The notes under the pieces are model-generated. The model searched no databases. It saw only the letters and a list, made by a program, of their open reading frames with translations, and was not told where the DNA came from. Shown piece by piece: positions 28,424 through 37,271 of a stretch of 64,000 nt of DNA; positions within the stretch are counted from its first letter, which is position 1; each line of letters begins with the position of its first letter. This DNA is from Dankookia rubra (GTDB lineage Bacteria > Pseudomonadota > Alphaproteobacteria > Acetobacterales > Acetobacteraceae), in NCBI RefSeq assembly GCF_004355005.1, contig NZ_SMSJ01000020.1:27102-91101 (forward strand), read 5' to 3'. Made by a program: the position numbers and the translations under genes.

Positions 28424-28632
28424 CGCGGATTATGGGGGTATTTCATTGCTGCAGCATCGCCGCGGCCAGACGCTTCACCAAATGCGCGCTGCGAAGCCCC
28501 GCATTGCGCGCGGAACGTCGCTGCGGGCGCCCTGGGCAAGGGGCAGAGCGTCGGGTCCCGCGGGCCGCTCAAACCCGATGTCCGTAAAGGCGGACCAATG
28601 CCCGAGGCGGTTCCGCCCCGCGGCGATCCGCT

Positions 28633-29154
28633 TCAGGCCGCGTCCTCGCGCCGCTCCCGCACCCGGACATAGGCTACCGAGGCATGCTCTGCGCAATAGG
28701 GCTTTCCCGGTGTCGCATTGCCCGTGCAGAAGCGGAAATCCGGCGTCCCGGGCTCGCCCAGCGGCCAGCAGCAACTGCGGGTGGAGGCGCGCGGGAAGGG
28801 CCGCACCACCATGGCTTGCGGCGCCGGCGCGACCACCGAGGCGGCGGCGACCGGAGCCGAAGCTTCGAGCCGGCGGAGCGGCGCAGCGTCCCGAAGAGGC
28901 GCCGTGGCCGCCAGGGACGGGGCTGCGGCCGGCATGGCGCCGGGCTGGCGACGGGGCTGTGGCGCGGGGCGCGAAGCCGCCTCGCCTTCGGCCTCGCGGC
29001 GGATCGGGCTGGGCCGCGCCGGCAGGTTCAGCCGGTGCGCCTTACCAACCACGGCATTCTTCGAAATGCCCATGCGGCGGCCGATCTCGGCCGTCGAGTG
29101 GCCTTCCGCCCAGAAGGCGCGGAGCCGATCGATCGCTTCAGCCGTCCAGTCCAT
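28633..29154 (-). CDS. gcrA: GcrA cell cycle regulator
   Basis: A 173-residue GcrA. The N-terminal DNA-binding domain is MDWTAEAIDRLRAFW with the helix-turn-helix STAEIGRRMGISKNAVVGKA; a long Pro/Ala linker follows (residues about 45-120); the sigma70-binding C-terminal part has RSCCWPLGEPGTPDFRFC and GKPYCAEHASVAY. GcrA binds sigma70 and activates promoters methylated by CcrM at GANTC, controlling cell-cycle genes. The ATG follows GGGAGAACCAC. The 225-bp upstream gap contains two DnaA-box-like sites, but I found no GANTC in it. Confidence 0.96.
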   Translation of the reverse strand: MDWTAEAIDRLRAFWAEGHSTAEIGRRMGISKNAVVGKAHRLNLPARPSPIRREAEGEAASRPAPQPRRQPGAMPAAAPSLAATAPLRDAAPLRRLEASAPVAAASVVAPAPQAMVVRPFPRASTRSCCWPLGEPGTPDFRFCTGNATPGKPYCAEHASVAYVRVRERREDAA

Positions 29155-29261
29155 GTGGTTCTCCCGCCGCCCGACCCACAAGATGTGGTCACCTACTAGA
29201 TACGGTAGGCCAACGCGGGCACCCGCCACAAGTTCTGGCAAAGGGTCGATACACGAAAATC

Positions 29262-29282
29262 TGTGGAAAACATTGTGGAGAA
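29262..29282 (-). promoter_or_regulatory. Tandem DnaA-box-like sites upstream of gcrA
   Basis: On the minus strand, TTCTCCACA (29282-29274) and TTTTCCACA (29270-29262) each differ by one base from TTATCCACA and lie 12 bases apart, in the same orientation, 108-128 bases before the gcrA ATG, within a locally AT-rich stretch. An additional small inverted repeat (CCTAC/GTAGG, 29192-29209) is nearer the start codon. Confidence 0.5.
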
Positions 29283-29379
29283 GGCCGGTAAAACATGTAA
29301 CGGAAAATATTTGCGCCCTCCGGCCCGTTCGGACCGGGGGGCGCAGCGCCAACGGGACCATGTCCCTATTAGTATAAGA

Positions 29380-30987
29380 TTACTGAAGGTCGACCGTGAC
29401 GAGATCCTGGAACCAGGACTGCGCGGAGACGAAGCTCTTGACCCGCCTTGACATTGCCCGCGGGTTCAAGTCGTGCACGATGTAGAGCCAGGGTGGGTTG
29501 TCCACCAGCCGCTCATGCGCCTTGGCATAGGCGGCGTTGAACGCGGCCTCGTCCTTGGCGACTTCCAGCGCGGCGAAGGCCTCCTCGAAGGCAGGGTCGT
29601 TCCACTGGCCCCAATTGAAGCCGTTGGGCGGCACGAAGGCCTGCAGGAAGTAGCGCGCCGCGACCGCGGGGTCGGAGGAGGGCGATGACGGGTTTACCGA
29701 GGTCGAGCCGTTCAGGATCGGCGCGTCCGGGCTCTGCCGGATCGCGGTCAGCAGCGTGTTCCACTCCGTCACCTCGAAGGACACCTCGACCCCGCAGGCC
29801 TCCTTCAGGTTCTGCTGCATGTACTCGTTCATCGGCAGCGGCAGCATCTGGCCGGAGCCCGAGGCCGAGATCATCACCTTGAACGTCAGCGGCTTCTGCG
29901 GCGTGAAGCCGGCCGCGGCGAGCAGCGCCTTGCCCCTGCCAGGATCGAATCCGTAGTGATTCTCCGGCTTGCCGAAATTGGGGTCGGAGGGCTTCAGCCA
30001 GCCGACCGAGGGCTCCGCCGTGTCGTTCAGCAGCCCGACCAGCCCGGCGCGGTCGACGCAGTAGTTCAGACCCTGGCGCACGCGGACGTCTTTGAACGGC
30101 GTGGCCGTGCCGCCCATCTGGTAGAACCAGGGCCAGACATGCGGGTAGGAGTTGGTCACCACGTTGAAGCCGGCCTGCTTCAGGCTGGGGATGGCATCCG
30201 GCGGCGGCACCTCGATCCAGTCCACCTGGCCGGAGCGCAGGGCGGCGAGCCGGGTATTCGCCTCCGGCATCGGCAGCAGCAGCACGCGGTCGAGCTTCGG
30301 GATCCGGGCCTTGTCCCAGTAGCCCTCGTTCCGCGAGAGCTCGGCCGAGACGCGCGGGGTGAATTTCGACAGCCGGAAGGGTCCAGTACCGGCCGGCGGC
30401 AGCGCCGCCGCCCTGGACCAGTCGCGCCCCGCCGCCTCGAAGCTCTGCGGGCTGGTCATCAGGATGTAGACGGCCATGTAGGGGAAGTAGCTGGCGACGC
30501 GGGTGGTGCTGACCGCCACCGTCATGTCGTCGAGCTTCTTGTAGCCGGCCATGATCGGCGTGCGGGCGCGGGCGATGCCGCTGCCGGCCGGCTCGAATTG
30601 CGGGCTGTCGTTCTTCCAGTAGCGGTCGAGGTTCCAGATCACCGCATCGGCGTTGAAATCCGCGCCGTCATGGAATTTGACGCCGGGGCGGAGCTTGAAG
30701 ATCCAGGTCTTCGGGTCGGCGGGGTCCTGTGCCCAGCTTTCGGCGAGGCCCGCGCGCAGCGTGGCCGGCCGGTCGGCGCGCGACAGGTCCCAGAGCACCA
30801 GCCCCTCGAAGGCGGGGTAGCCGAGGAAGCGGACGCCCTCGAAGCCGTTGTTCGGCGCGCCGGTGGTGGTCGGCACGTCGGCGGCGGTCATGGCGATGCG
30901 CAGCACCTTCTGCTGCGCAGATGCGGGCAGGGCGCCCGCGATGAGCGCCGCGAGGCCGAGGCCCGCGGCACGGTGGAGAAGGCGCAT
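29380..30987 (-). CDS. Periplasmic solute-binding protein family 5 (peptide/nickel type)
   Basis: A 535-residue family-5 binding protein, full length. It has a signal peptide (cleavage after ASAQ, about residue 25), then KVLRIAMTAADVPTTTGAPN, the family region LAESWAQDPADPKTWIFKLRPGVKFHDG, and a C-terminus with PWLYIVHDLNPRAMS. It should deliver oligopeptides or other large solutes to an ABC permease, but no permease gene is nearby. ATG 30987 follows GGAGGATCC. It is the intact paralog of the interrupted gene directly upstream (31107-32717). Confidence 0.93.
   Translation of the reverse strand: MRLLHRAAGLGLAALIAGALPASAQQKVLRIAMTAADVPTTTGAPNNGFEGVRFLGYPAFEGLVLWDLSRADRPATLRAGLAESWAQDPADPKTWIFKLRPGVKFHDGADFNADAVIWNLDRYWKNDSPQFEPAGSGIARARTPIMAGYKKLDDMTVAVSTTRVASYFPYMAVYILMTSPQSFEAAGRDWSRAAALPPAGTGPFRLSKFTPRVSAELSRNEGYWDKARIPKLDRVLLLPMPEANTRLAALRSGQVDWIEVPPPDAIPSLKQAGFNVVTNSYPHVWPWFYQMGGTATPFKDVRVRQGLNYCVDRAGLVGLLNDTAEPSVGWLKPSDPNFGKPENHYGFDPGRGKALLAAAGFTPQKPLTFKVMISASGSGQMLPLPMNEYMQQNLKEACGVEVSFEVTEWNTLLTAIRQSPDAPILNGSTSVNPSSPSSDPAVAARYFLQAFVPPNGFNWGQWNDPAFEEAFAALEVAKDEAAFNAAYAKAHERLVDNPPWLYIVHDLNPRAMSRRVKSFVSAQSWFQDLVTVDLQ
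30182..30282 (-). repeat. 101-bp identity block, copy 1
   Basis: These 101 bases are identical to 31909-32009 in the neighbouring paralog. They encode PEANTRLAALRSGQVDWIEV and flanking residues. Sequence on either side diverges, although a second short near-identical patch (GGGCCAGACATGCGGGTAGGA) lies close by. Confidence 0.8.
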
Positions 30988-31106
30988 GAAGGATCCTCCC
31001 GGGACGGAATGCGTCCGGGGAAGCAAGGACTGCGCCAGGACCGGGTCGGGCGGTGGGGCGCGCCCCGCCCTGCCTCGCGCCCAGGCTCGCGCCACCCTGC
31101 CCAAGC

Positions 31107-32717
31107 CTATTGCAGGTCGACGCGCGTCAGGTCCTGGTACCAGGACTGCGCACTCACGAACCCCTTCACCCGCCGCGTCATCGCCCGCGGGTTGAGGTCG
31201 TGCACGATGTAGAGCCAGGGCGCCCCGTCCACGAGGCGCTCATGCGCGCGGGTCAGCGCCGCGGCGATCCTCGCCGGGTCGCGCTCGGTCTCGACCGCGG
31301 CGAAGGCGGCATCGAATTCCACGTCCTTCCAGTGCCCGGCATTGGACCCCACCGGCGTGGCGTTGGAAGACAGGAACCAGCGCGCCATCTGCGAGGGGTC
31401 GGAGGAGACCAGGCTGATGTTTAGCGCATCGGCGCCGAGCCATTGCGGCGCATCGGGCGTGGCGCGCAGGCCGGCCAGCAGGGTGTTCCACTCCACCACC
31501 TGGAAGCCGACCTCGACTCCGCAATTCTCGCGCAGTGACTGCTGCAGGAACTCGTTCATCGGCAGCGGCAGCATCTGGCCGGAGCCGGAGGTGGAGATGC
31601 CGACGGTGATCCGCAGCGGCTTCTGCGGGCCGTAGCCGGCGGCGGCGATCAGGGCCTTCCCCTTCGCCGCGTCCAGCCGGTAGCGGTTCTCCGGCTTGCC
31701 GAACAGGGGGTCGTCTGCCTTGTAGAAGCCCACGCTCGGCTCTGCCGTGCCGTTCAGCAGGGCCAGCATGCCGTCGCGGTCGATGCAGTAGTTCAGCGCC
31801 TGGCGCACCCGCACATCGGCCGTCGGGCTGCCCGGCTTGCCCGCGGCGAAGACCCAGGGCCAGACATGCGGGTAGGAATTGGTCACCACCTGGAAGCCGC
31901 CGGCCCTGAGGCTGGGGATGGCATCCGGCGGCGGCACCTCGATCCAGTCCACCTGGCCGGAGCGCAGGGCGGCGAGCCGGGTATTCGCCTCCGGCATCGG
32001 CAGCAGCAGGATGCGGTCGAGCCTAGGTTTCCGGTCGGGGTTCCAGTAGCCGTCGTGGCGCGCCAACTCAGCGGACACGCGCGGCACGAAGCGGCTGATC
32101 CGGAATGGCCCGGTCCCGGCGGCGCCGGCGGCCGCCACCTTGCCCCAGTCGTTGCCCGCGGCGGCAAAGCTCTGCGGCGAGGTGAAGAGGATCCAGGTCA
32201 GCAGATAGGGCAGGTATGATATGGGCCGGGAAGTCTCGATCTCGACCGTCCGGTCGTCGATCTTTCGGTAGCCCGACATGATGGAGACTCGGCCGCGCGC
32301 CAGCGCCGCGGCGGGCGCGTCGAATTGCGGGCTGTCGTTCCGGTAGAACCGGTCGAGGTTCCAGATCACGGCATCGGCGCCGAAGGGGGTGCCGTCGTGG
32401 AAGCTGACGCCCCGGCGCAGGGTGAAGCGCCATTTGCGCGGATCGGCGGCATCCTGCGCCCAGGCCTCCGCCAGGCCGGGGCGGATATCGGCCGGCCGGT
32501 CGGCCCGGGTCAGGTCTCAGTCCACCAGCGGCTCGAAGACCGGGAAGCCGAGGAAGCGCATCCCCTCGGAGCCGTTGTTCGGCATGCCGGCGGTGGTCGG
32601 GACGTCGCTGGCGGTCATCGCGATGCGCAGCACCTTCGGCTGTGCCTGGGCGATGTCCGGCAGGGCGGCCAGAGGGGTGGCCAGCGTGGCGGCAAGGGCG
32701 AGGTGGCGCAGTCTCAT
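31107..32717 (-). pseudogene. Family-5 solute-binding protein interrupted by an in-frame TGA
   Basis: The reading frame starts at ATG 32717 with a good signal peptide, runs through KVLRIAMTASDVPTTAGMPN, then meets TGA at codon 67 (32519-32517), and continues in the same frame as a normal family-5 protein (LAEAWAQDAADP, FHDGTPFGADAVIWNLDRF and so on) to 31107. The paralog has FEGLVLWDLSRADRP where this gene has FEPLVD-stop-DLTRADRP, so TGA sits at the position of a conserved Trp (TGG). There is no frameshift. As written, the product is a 66-residue exported fragment; an internal start (ATG 32369) would lack the signal and first lobe. A base-call error or a very recent mutation are both possible because the rest is intact. 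Confidence 0.85.
31909..32009 (-). repeat. 101-bp identity block, copy 2
   Basis: This block is identical over 101 bases to 30182-30282 in the downstream paralog, within a pair of genes that otherwise differ at many positions. Confidence 0.8.
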
Positions 32718-32782
32718 GCAAGGCTCCGGTCCCGGGATCTGCCGGGGCCTTGCAAGGATCGTGCTGCGGCGGCGGGTCGGGC

Positions 32783-34372
32783 TCAGCGCGCCGGGAAGGG
32801 CCTGTTGTCCTGGTCGCACCGCGTGCCCCGCGGCGGCAGCGTCCCATCGATGATGTAGTCGGCGATGAAGGCCTGGGCGCAGCGGCTCGGGTTCAGCAGC
32901 TCCGTATGGCCGAAGCCGTCGACGGTCAGCAGGCGTCCGCGCGCCAGCTCGCGCGCCATCCGCACGGAGCTGGCATAGGCCGTCGCCGGGTCGAAGGTGT
33001 TGCCGACCACCAGCACCGGCGCGGCGGTCCGCCGGTCCCAGGGCCCGAGATAGGGATCGGCCGCCCTGGCCGTCCAGCCGACGCAATAGGCGACGAAGGG
33101 CCAGGCCGAGATCCCGGCGCGCGCGTAGCTCCGCAGGGCCTGCTCGGACGCGGCCTCCTCGGTCATCGGGTTGGGGCTCTCGCCGCAGATCACCGAGAGC
33201 TGCCGCCCGGCGCTGGTGACGTAGACACCCGGGGCGGCCGCGCCGGCTGCCGCGGCCGTCGGCGGTGCCGCGGCAGCGGCGGTGGCCGCCTCGCCGGCCT
33301 CCGCGGCCTTCTGCAGGAAGTCGGCGACCGCGGCCCAGCCGGGGAAGCGGCCGAAGCCGGGCAAGGGATCGATCAGGTAGATCGAGCTCTGGACATAGAC
33401 GGTGATGTCGCGGTCGTCGATCGGCTGGCCCTCGACCACCAGGCCGGATCGCGCGCGCTCCAGCAGGTCGCGCCACTTCCGCCGGGTGGCCTCCGGCGAG
33501 CCGGCGGAAAAGGCGCAGGCCGTCGCATCGACCCTGCCGCATTCGTCGAGGAAGGCTCTGACCGTCGCCCGCGACCCGCGATCCGAGCCGAGCCGGATGA
33601 AGGTGCTGAGCGACAGGTCCTCGCCCGCATCCCCGGCCCAGGCCGCCGGCGCCACCGCGCCGTCGAGCACCATCGCGCGCAGCCGGTCGGGGAAGAGGTT
33701 GGCATAGGTGGCGCCGAGGAAGGTGCCGTAGGAGGTGCCGTAGTAGTTCATCCGCTCCTCGCCGACCGCCTGCCGCAGCAGGTCGAGGTCGCGGGCATTG
33801 TCGGCGGTCGAGACATGCGCGAGCAGGTCGCCGTTGCGCGCGATGCAGGCGGCGTTCAGCGCGGTGCGGGCGGCAGCGTCGGCGGCGAGTTCCTCCGGCG
33901 TGACGGCCAGGCTCTGCAGCCGGGCGTCGAGGAAGGCCGCCTCCGCCTCGGCGCTGTCGAAGCACTGCACGACCGGGGTGGTGCGGCCGCCCATGCCGCG
34001 CGGGTCCCAGCTGATGATGTCGAAGCGGTCCCGCACCCGCTCGGGGAAGCCGCCGATCGCCGCCGGCAGGTACTGCGTGCCCGCGTCGCTCGGCCCGCCG
34101 GGATTCCAGAACAGCGTGCCGAGCCGCCGGGCGCCGTCGCGGGCGGGATGCCTGATCACCGCCAGGCTGAAGATTCCATGGCCGGGCTTGGCATGGTCCA
34201 TCGGCACCACGGCCGTGGCGCAGAGGAAGGCGTCCGTCGGCGCGCTGCCCGCGGGGGCGGGCGGGCAGGCTTCCCAGGCCAGGGTCGGGACCGGCACGGA
34301 TCGGTCCGCTTCCGCGGGGGCCAGGGGCAGCAAGGCGGACAGCGAAGCCAGCAGGACAGAGGCAAGTCGCAA
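32783..34372 (-). CDS. Secreted alpha/beta hydrolase with TAP-like C-terminal domain (peptidase)
   Basis: A 529-residue exported hydrolase of the tripeptidyl-aminopeptidase group. The signal peptide ends near PAEA (residue 22). The fold motifs are LFWNPGGPSDAG (oxyanion region), ISWDPRGMGG, the nucleophile Ser in YYGTSYGTFLGA, and the C-terminal TAP-like part with LVVGNTFDPATAY (Asp region) and VDGFGHTELL (His). An Ala-rich linker (AAAAAPPTAAAAG) interrupts the cap. I chose TTG 34372 because a very strong AGGGGGGAAA site precedes it; ATG 34393 would give a poor signal peptide. It lies 65 bases before the two peptide-binding protein genes, suggesting peptide scavenging. Confidence 0.88.
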   Translation of the reverse strand: MRLASVLLASLSALLPLAPAEADRSVPVPTLAWEACPPAPAGSAPTDAFLCATAVVPMDHAKPGHGIFSLAVIRHPARDGARRLGTLFWNPGGPSDAGTQYLPAAIGGFPERVRDRFDIISWDPRGMGGRTTPVVQCFDSAEAEAAFLDARLQSLAVTPEELAADAAARTALNAACIARNGDLLAHVSTADNARDLDLLRQAVGEERMNYYGTSYGTFLGATYANLFPDRLRAMVLDGAVAPAAWAGDAGEDLSLSTFIRLGSDRGSRATVRAFLDECGRVDATACAFSAGSPEATRRKWRDLLERARSGLVVEGQPIDDRDITVYVQSSIYLIDPLPGFGRFPGWAAVADFLQKAAEAGEAATAAAAAPPTAAAAGAAAPGVYVTSAGRQLSVICGESPNPMTEEAASEQALRSYARAGISAWPFVAYCVGWTARAADPYLGPWDRRTAAPVLVVGNTFDPATAYASSVRMARELARGRLLTVDGFGHTELLNPSRCAQAFIADYIIDGTLPPRGTRCDQDNRPFPAR

Positions 34373-34549
34373 GGTGCTTTCCCCCCTCGGCATGTTAGAG
34401 TTCTGAACCGAGGCTAGGGACATCGTTTCCGGCGATCAAGGCCGGCCCGGCACCGCATCATCCGGCAGCGCGCGGCCGGCCTGCCGCCGGGCACGGCCAC
34501 GGCCGGGGACAGCCGCGCCGGCGCCGCAACCGGGCCCTCCAGGCAGGGT

Positions 34550-34572
34550 CGCGCCGCCCGGCAGGCGGCGCG
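34550..34572 (-). terminator. Strong GC hairpin downstream of the acyl-CoA ligase gene
   Basis: A perfect 9-bp stem (CGCGCCGCC with GGCGGCGCG) around a 5-base loop starts 16 bases past the ligase stop. There is no T-run in either direction, so it is terminator-like without the classical tail. The rest of the 216-bp gap (34373-34588) is C/G-rich and shows no gene. Confidence 0.4.
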
Positions 34573-34588
34573 GTGCCGCGGCGCGCGG

Positions 34589-36229
34589 CTACCCCGCGCT
34601 GCGATCCCGGTACTTCTGCTTCAGCTCGGCCTTCCACAGCTTGCCGGTCGCCGTCAGCGGCAGGCTGTCGACGAATTCCACCTGGTCCGGCATCCACCAC
34701 CGCGCGACCTTGCCGTCGAAATAGGCCAGGATGTCGGCCTCCGTCGGGCTGGTGCCCGGCTTCGGCACCACCAGCAGCAGCGGCCGCTCGTCCCACTTGC
34801 TGTGGTGGATGCCGATGACGGCGGCCTGCTGCACCGCCGGGTGGCCCATGATCACGTTCTCCAGCGTGATGGAGCTGATCCACTCGCCGCCCGACTTGAT
34901 GACATCCTTGGCGCGGTCGACGATCTCCATCGAGCCGAATTCGTCGAGCGTCACCACGTCGCCGGTGCGGAACCAGCCATCCGCGGTGAAGGCCGGGTCG
35001 CCCGGGCGGTTGAAGTACTGGCTGGCGATCCAGGGGCCGCGCACCTCCAGCTCGCCGAAGGCCACGCCGTCATGCGCGATGTCCTTCCCCTCCCCGTCCC
35101 GCACCCGGATCTCGACGCCGAAGAGCGGCTTGCCCTGCTTGCGGCTGTACTCGACGAAGCGGTCGGCATCCCAATCGGCGTTCTGCGGCATGCGGGCGCC
35201 GGTGGTGCCGACCGGGCTGCATTCCGTCATGCCCCAGGCATGCAGGATCTCGACGCCGTATTCCTTCAGGAAGCCGGCATTGACCGGCGTCGGCAGCGCG
35301 GTGCCGCCGACCGCGAGCTTCGGCGGCCGGGCGAAGCGCCGCGCCGGGTCGGCTCGCAGCCATTGCAGCAGCGCGGTCCAGATGGTCGGCACCCCCGCCG
35401 AGCGGGTGACCCGCTCCTCCTCGATCAGCCGGTGGAGCGAGGCGGGGTCGAGCTTCGGCCCCGGCAGCACCAGGCTGCTGCCGGCGATGGCGGCGGCATA
35501 GGGCACGCCCCAGGCATTCACGTGGAACATCGGCACGACCGGCATCACCACGTCCACGCTGGCCAGGTTGAAGACGTCCGGCGAGACCACGGACATGGCG
35601 TGCAGCACGGTCGAGCGGTGGCTGTACAGCACGCCCTTCGGGTCGCCCGTGGTGCCGGAGGTATAGCAGAGCGAGGAGGCCGAGCGCTCGTCGAGCTCGG
35701 GCCAGTCGTAGCGCCCCGGCCGGCCCTCGATCAGGCTCTCCTGCGCCACCACCTCGAACCGGCCGCGCAGCGGGCAGTCGGCGGGGATGTCGGCCTCGAT
35801 CCCCATGACGACGATGGTGCGGAGCGTCTCCGGCAGCCGGTCCGCCAGCGCCTCGGCACCCTTCATCAGGGTCGGGTCGACGAACAGGTGGGTATCGGCG
35901 GCGTCCTTCAGGATGAAGGCGATCTGGTCGGGGAAGAGCCGCGGGTTCACCGTGTGCAGCACGGCCCCCATGGACGACACGCCGTAATAGACCTCGAGGT
36001 GGCGGTGCTCGTTCCAGGCCAGGGTGGCGATGCGCTCGCCCGGCTGCACGCCGCGGGCCGCCAGCGCATGGGCGAGTTGCGCGGCGCGGGCGGCGACCTG
36101 CGGCCAGGTGTGACGGACCAGCGTACCGTCCGGCCGGGCGGAGACGATCTTCGCCCCGCCATGGTTCCGCGCCGCGTGCTCGAGCACGGCGGAGATCAGC
36201 AGCGGACGGTCCTGCATCAGGCCGAGCAT
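34589..36229 (-). CDS. AMP-binding fatty acid/aryl-CoA ligase
   Basis: A 546-residue ANL-superfamily ligase of the medium/long-chain fatty acyl-CoA synthetase branch. The P-loop is CYTSGTTGDPKGV, the A5 region is HAWGMTECSP, the Asp of A7 is in GWFRTGDV, and the catalytic Lys is in the terminal PLTATGKLWK. It activates a carboxylate with ATP to acyl-AMP and then acyl-CoA. ATG 36229 (MLGLMQDRPLL) follows GGGAGG; a start 19 codons upstream is less likely. It is 69 bases after the small hydrolase gene. Confidence 0.94.
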   Translation of the reverse strand: MLGLMQDRPLLISAVLEHAARNHGGAKIVSARPDGTLVRHTWPQVAARAAQLAHALAARGVQPGERIATLAWNEHRHLEVYYGVSSMGAVLHTVNPRLFPDQIAFILKDAADTHLFVDPTLMKGAEALADRLPETLRTIVVMGIEADIPADCPLRGRFEVVAQESLIEGRPGRYDWPELDERSASSLCYTSGTTGDPKGVLYSHRSTVLHAMSVVSPDVFNLASVDVVMPVVPMFHVNAWGVPYAAAIAGSSLVLPGPKLDPASLHRLIEEERVTRSAGVPTIWTALLQWLRADPARRFARPPKLAVGGTALPTPVNAGFLKEYGVEILHAWGMTECSPVGTTGARMPQNADWDADRFVEYSRKQGKPLFGVEIRVRDGEGKDIAHDGVAFGELEVRGPWIASQYFNRPGDPAFTADGWFRTGDVVTLDEFGSMEIVDRAKDVIKSGGEWISSITLENVIMGHPAVQQAAVIGIHHSKWDERPLLLVVPKPGTSPTEADILAYFDGKVARWWMPDQVEFVDSLPLTATGKLWKAELKQKYRDRSAG

Positions 36230-36298
36230 GGTTTGGTGCCTCCCTGGTTTGCCGTCGATATGAGGCGAGGCGGGTGGCGGCGACAAGGGCAGACGCGT

Positions 36299-36871
36299 TC
36301 AGGCGGGAGCGAGGACGAGGTCCAGCAGGCTCGGGCCCTCGGGCAGCCGGCCCTGCAGCATGGCGGCGAAGGCGGCATGCGGGTGAGGCAGCACCAAATG
36401 CTGGTCGGCATGGTCGCGCGGCGCCTTCCCGTAAGGACCACCGATTGCCGCAATCAGGTCGGAATAATCGAATCCCGCGGCGCCGCCGGCCTGGACATTG
36501 ATCCAGCGGCGCGCCCCGGCCTTTACCTGGGCCAGGAAGGCCGGGCCAATGCCGCGGGTGACCGGGTCGATAGTGATCAGCAGGTCCACTGGCCGTCCCT
36601 GCCGGCCGAGCGTGGCGGCGACCTTGGCTGCCGCATTGCCGCCCCAGCTATGGCCGACAAGACGGATCGGCCGGCTAGGCGGCTGCGCTTCGATCAGGTC
36701 GAGCACGGCGCCCTTCTGCCAATGAAAGAAGTAGTGGACCTCGCGCTCGGCGGCGTCCGGCCGGGCGCGCAGCCAGTCCACCACCTGGCCGACCTTGCGC
36801 AGCGTGCCGTCACCGGCGCCGCCGATGAGAACCAGCAGCGGCGTGACGGGCGGGGTGGCGGCGTCGGGCAT
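36299..36871 (-). CDS. Small alpha/beta hydrolase-fold protein
   Basis: A 190-residue alpha/beta hydrolase-like protein. LLVLIGGAGDGT begins the fold and the nucleophile elbow is GHSWGGN, with the Ser central. LLITIDPVTRG and a late PHPHAAF follow. The canonical Asp and His are not certain. It has no signal peptide. It resembles small esterase/thioesterase-like proteins; the substrate is unknown. It is followed by the acyl-CoA ligase on the same strand and preceded by the NTF2-like gene with a 49-base gap. Confidence 0.78.
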   Translation of the reverse strand: MPDAATPPVTPLLVLIGGAGDGTLRKVGQVVDWLRARPDAAEREVHYFFHWQKGAVLDLIEAQPPSRPIRLVGHSWGGNAAAKVAATLGRQGRPVDLLITIDPVTRGIGPAFLAQVKAGARRWINVQAGGAAGFDYSDLIAAIGGPYGKAPRDHADQHLVLPHPHAAFAAMLQGRLPEGPSLLDLVLAPA

Positions 36872-36920
36872 GCGGTGGCTTCCGAGGAGGGGCCAGGCTA
36901 GCCGCCGCCCCGGCGCACCG

Positions 36921-37271
36921 CTACCGCGTCACATGCGCCGAGACCGCCAGCCAGCGCCCGTCGCGCCGCGCCCAGACATCGGTGTAGCGGCCCTGGCGCG
37001 CTTCGCCCTCCGCGGTGCGGTAGCGGGTCCGCGCATGGATGATGGCGACCTCGCCGAGGATGCGGATCAGCACATCCTCGGTTGTGAGGCCGCTGATCGT
37101 TACCAGCCGCGCCGTCTGTTCGAGGAAGGCGGCCTTGTCCAGCAGCCTGCCGTCGGGATTTGAGCAGAGGAAGTCCTCAGCGAGGATTTCCCGGAACCGC
37201 GCCACGTCGCCCTGCTGGACGCTGCGGATGTAGTCGTCGTTCAGCCTGGCCAGCACGTCGTGGTCGGTCAT
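36921..37271 (-). CDS. NTF2-like (SnoaL/DUF4440) protein
   Basis: A 116-residue cone-fold protein: LARLNDDYIRSVQQGDVARFREILAEDFL at the start, FLEQTARLVTISGLTTEDV, HARTRYRTAEGEARQGRYTDVWARRDGRW at the end. NTF2-like proteins of this size act as small isomerases, dehydratases or ligand binders. The ATG overlaps the stop of the GMC gene (ATGA), so they are translationally coupled and probably act in the same pathway. No catalytic residue can be assigned with confidence. Confidence 0.85.
   Translation of the reverse strand: MTDHDVLARLNDDYIRSVQQGDVARFREILAEDFLCSNPDGRLLDKAAFLEQTARLVTISGLTTEDVLIRILGEVAIIHARTRYRTAEGEARQGRYTDVWARRDGRWLAVSAHVTR

Noticed and set aside
32517-32519. TGA as selenocysteine codon
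   Set aside because: The position aligns with Trp in the paralog, family-5 binding proteins are not selenoproteins, and I see no SECIS-like hairpin directly after the codon.
32068-32847. A frameshift explanation for the broken binding protein
   Set aside because: The sequence on both sides of the TGA is in the same frame; alternative-frame translations around it are only shadows.
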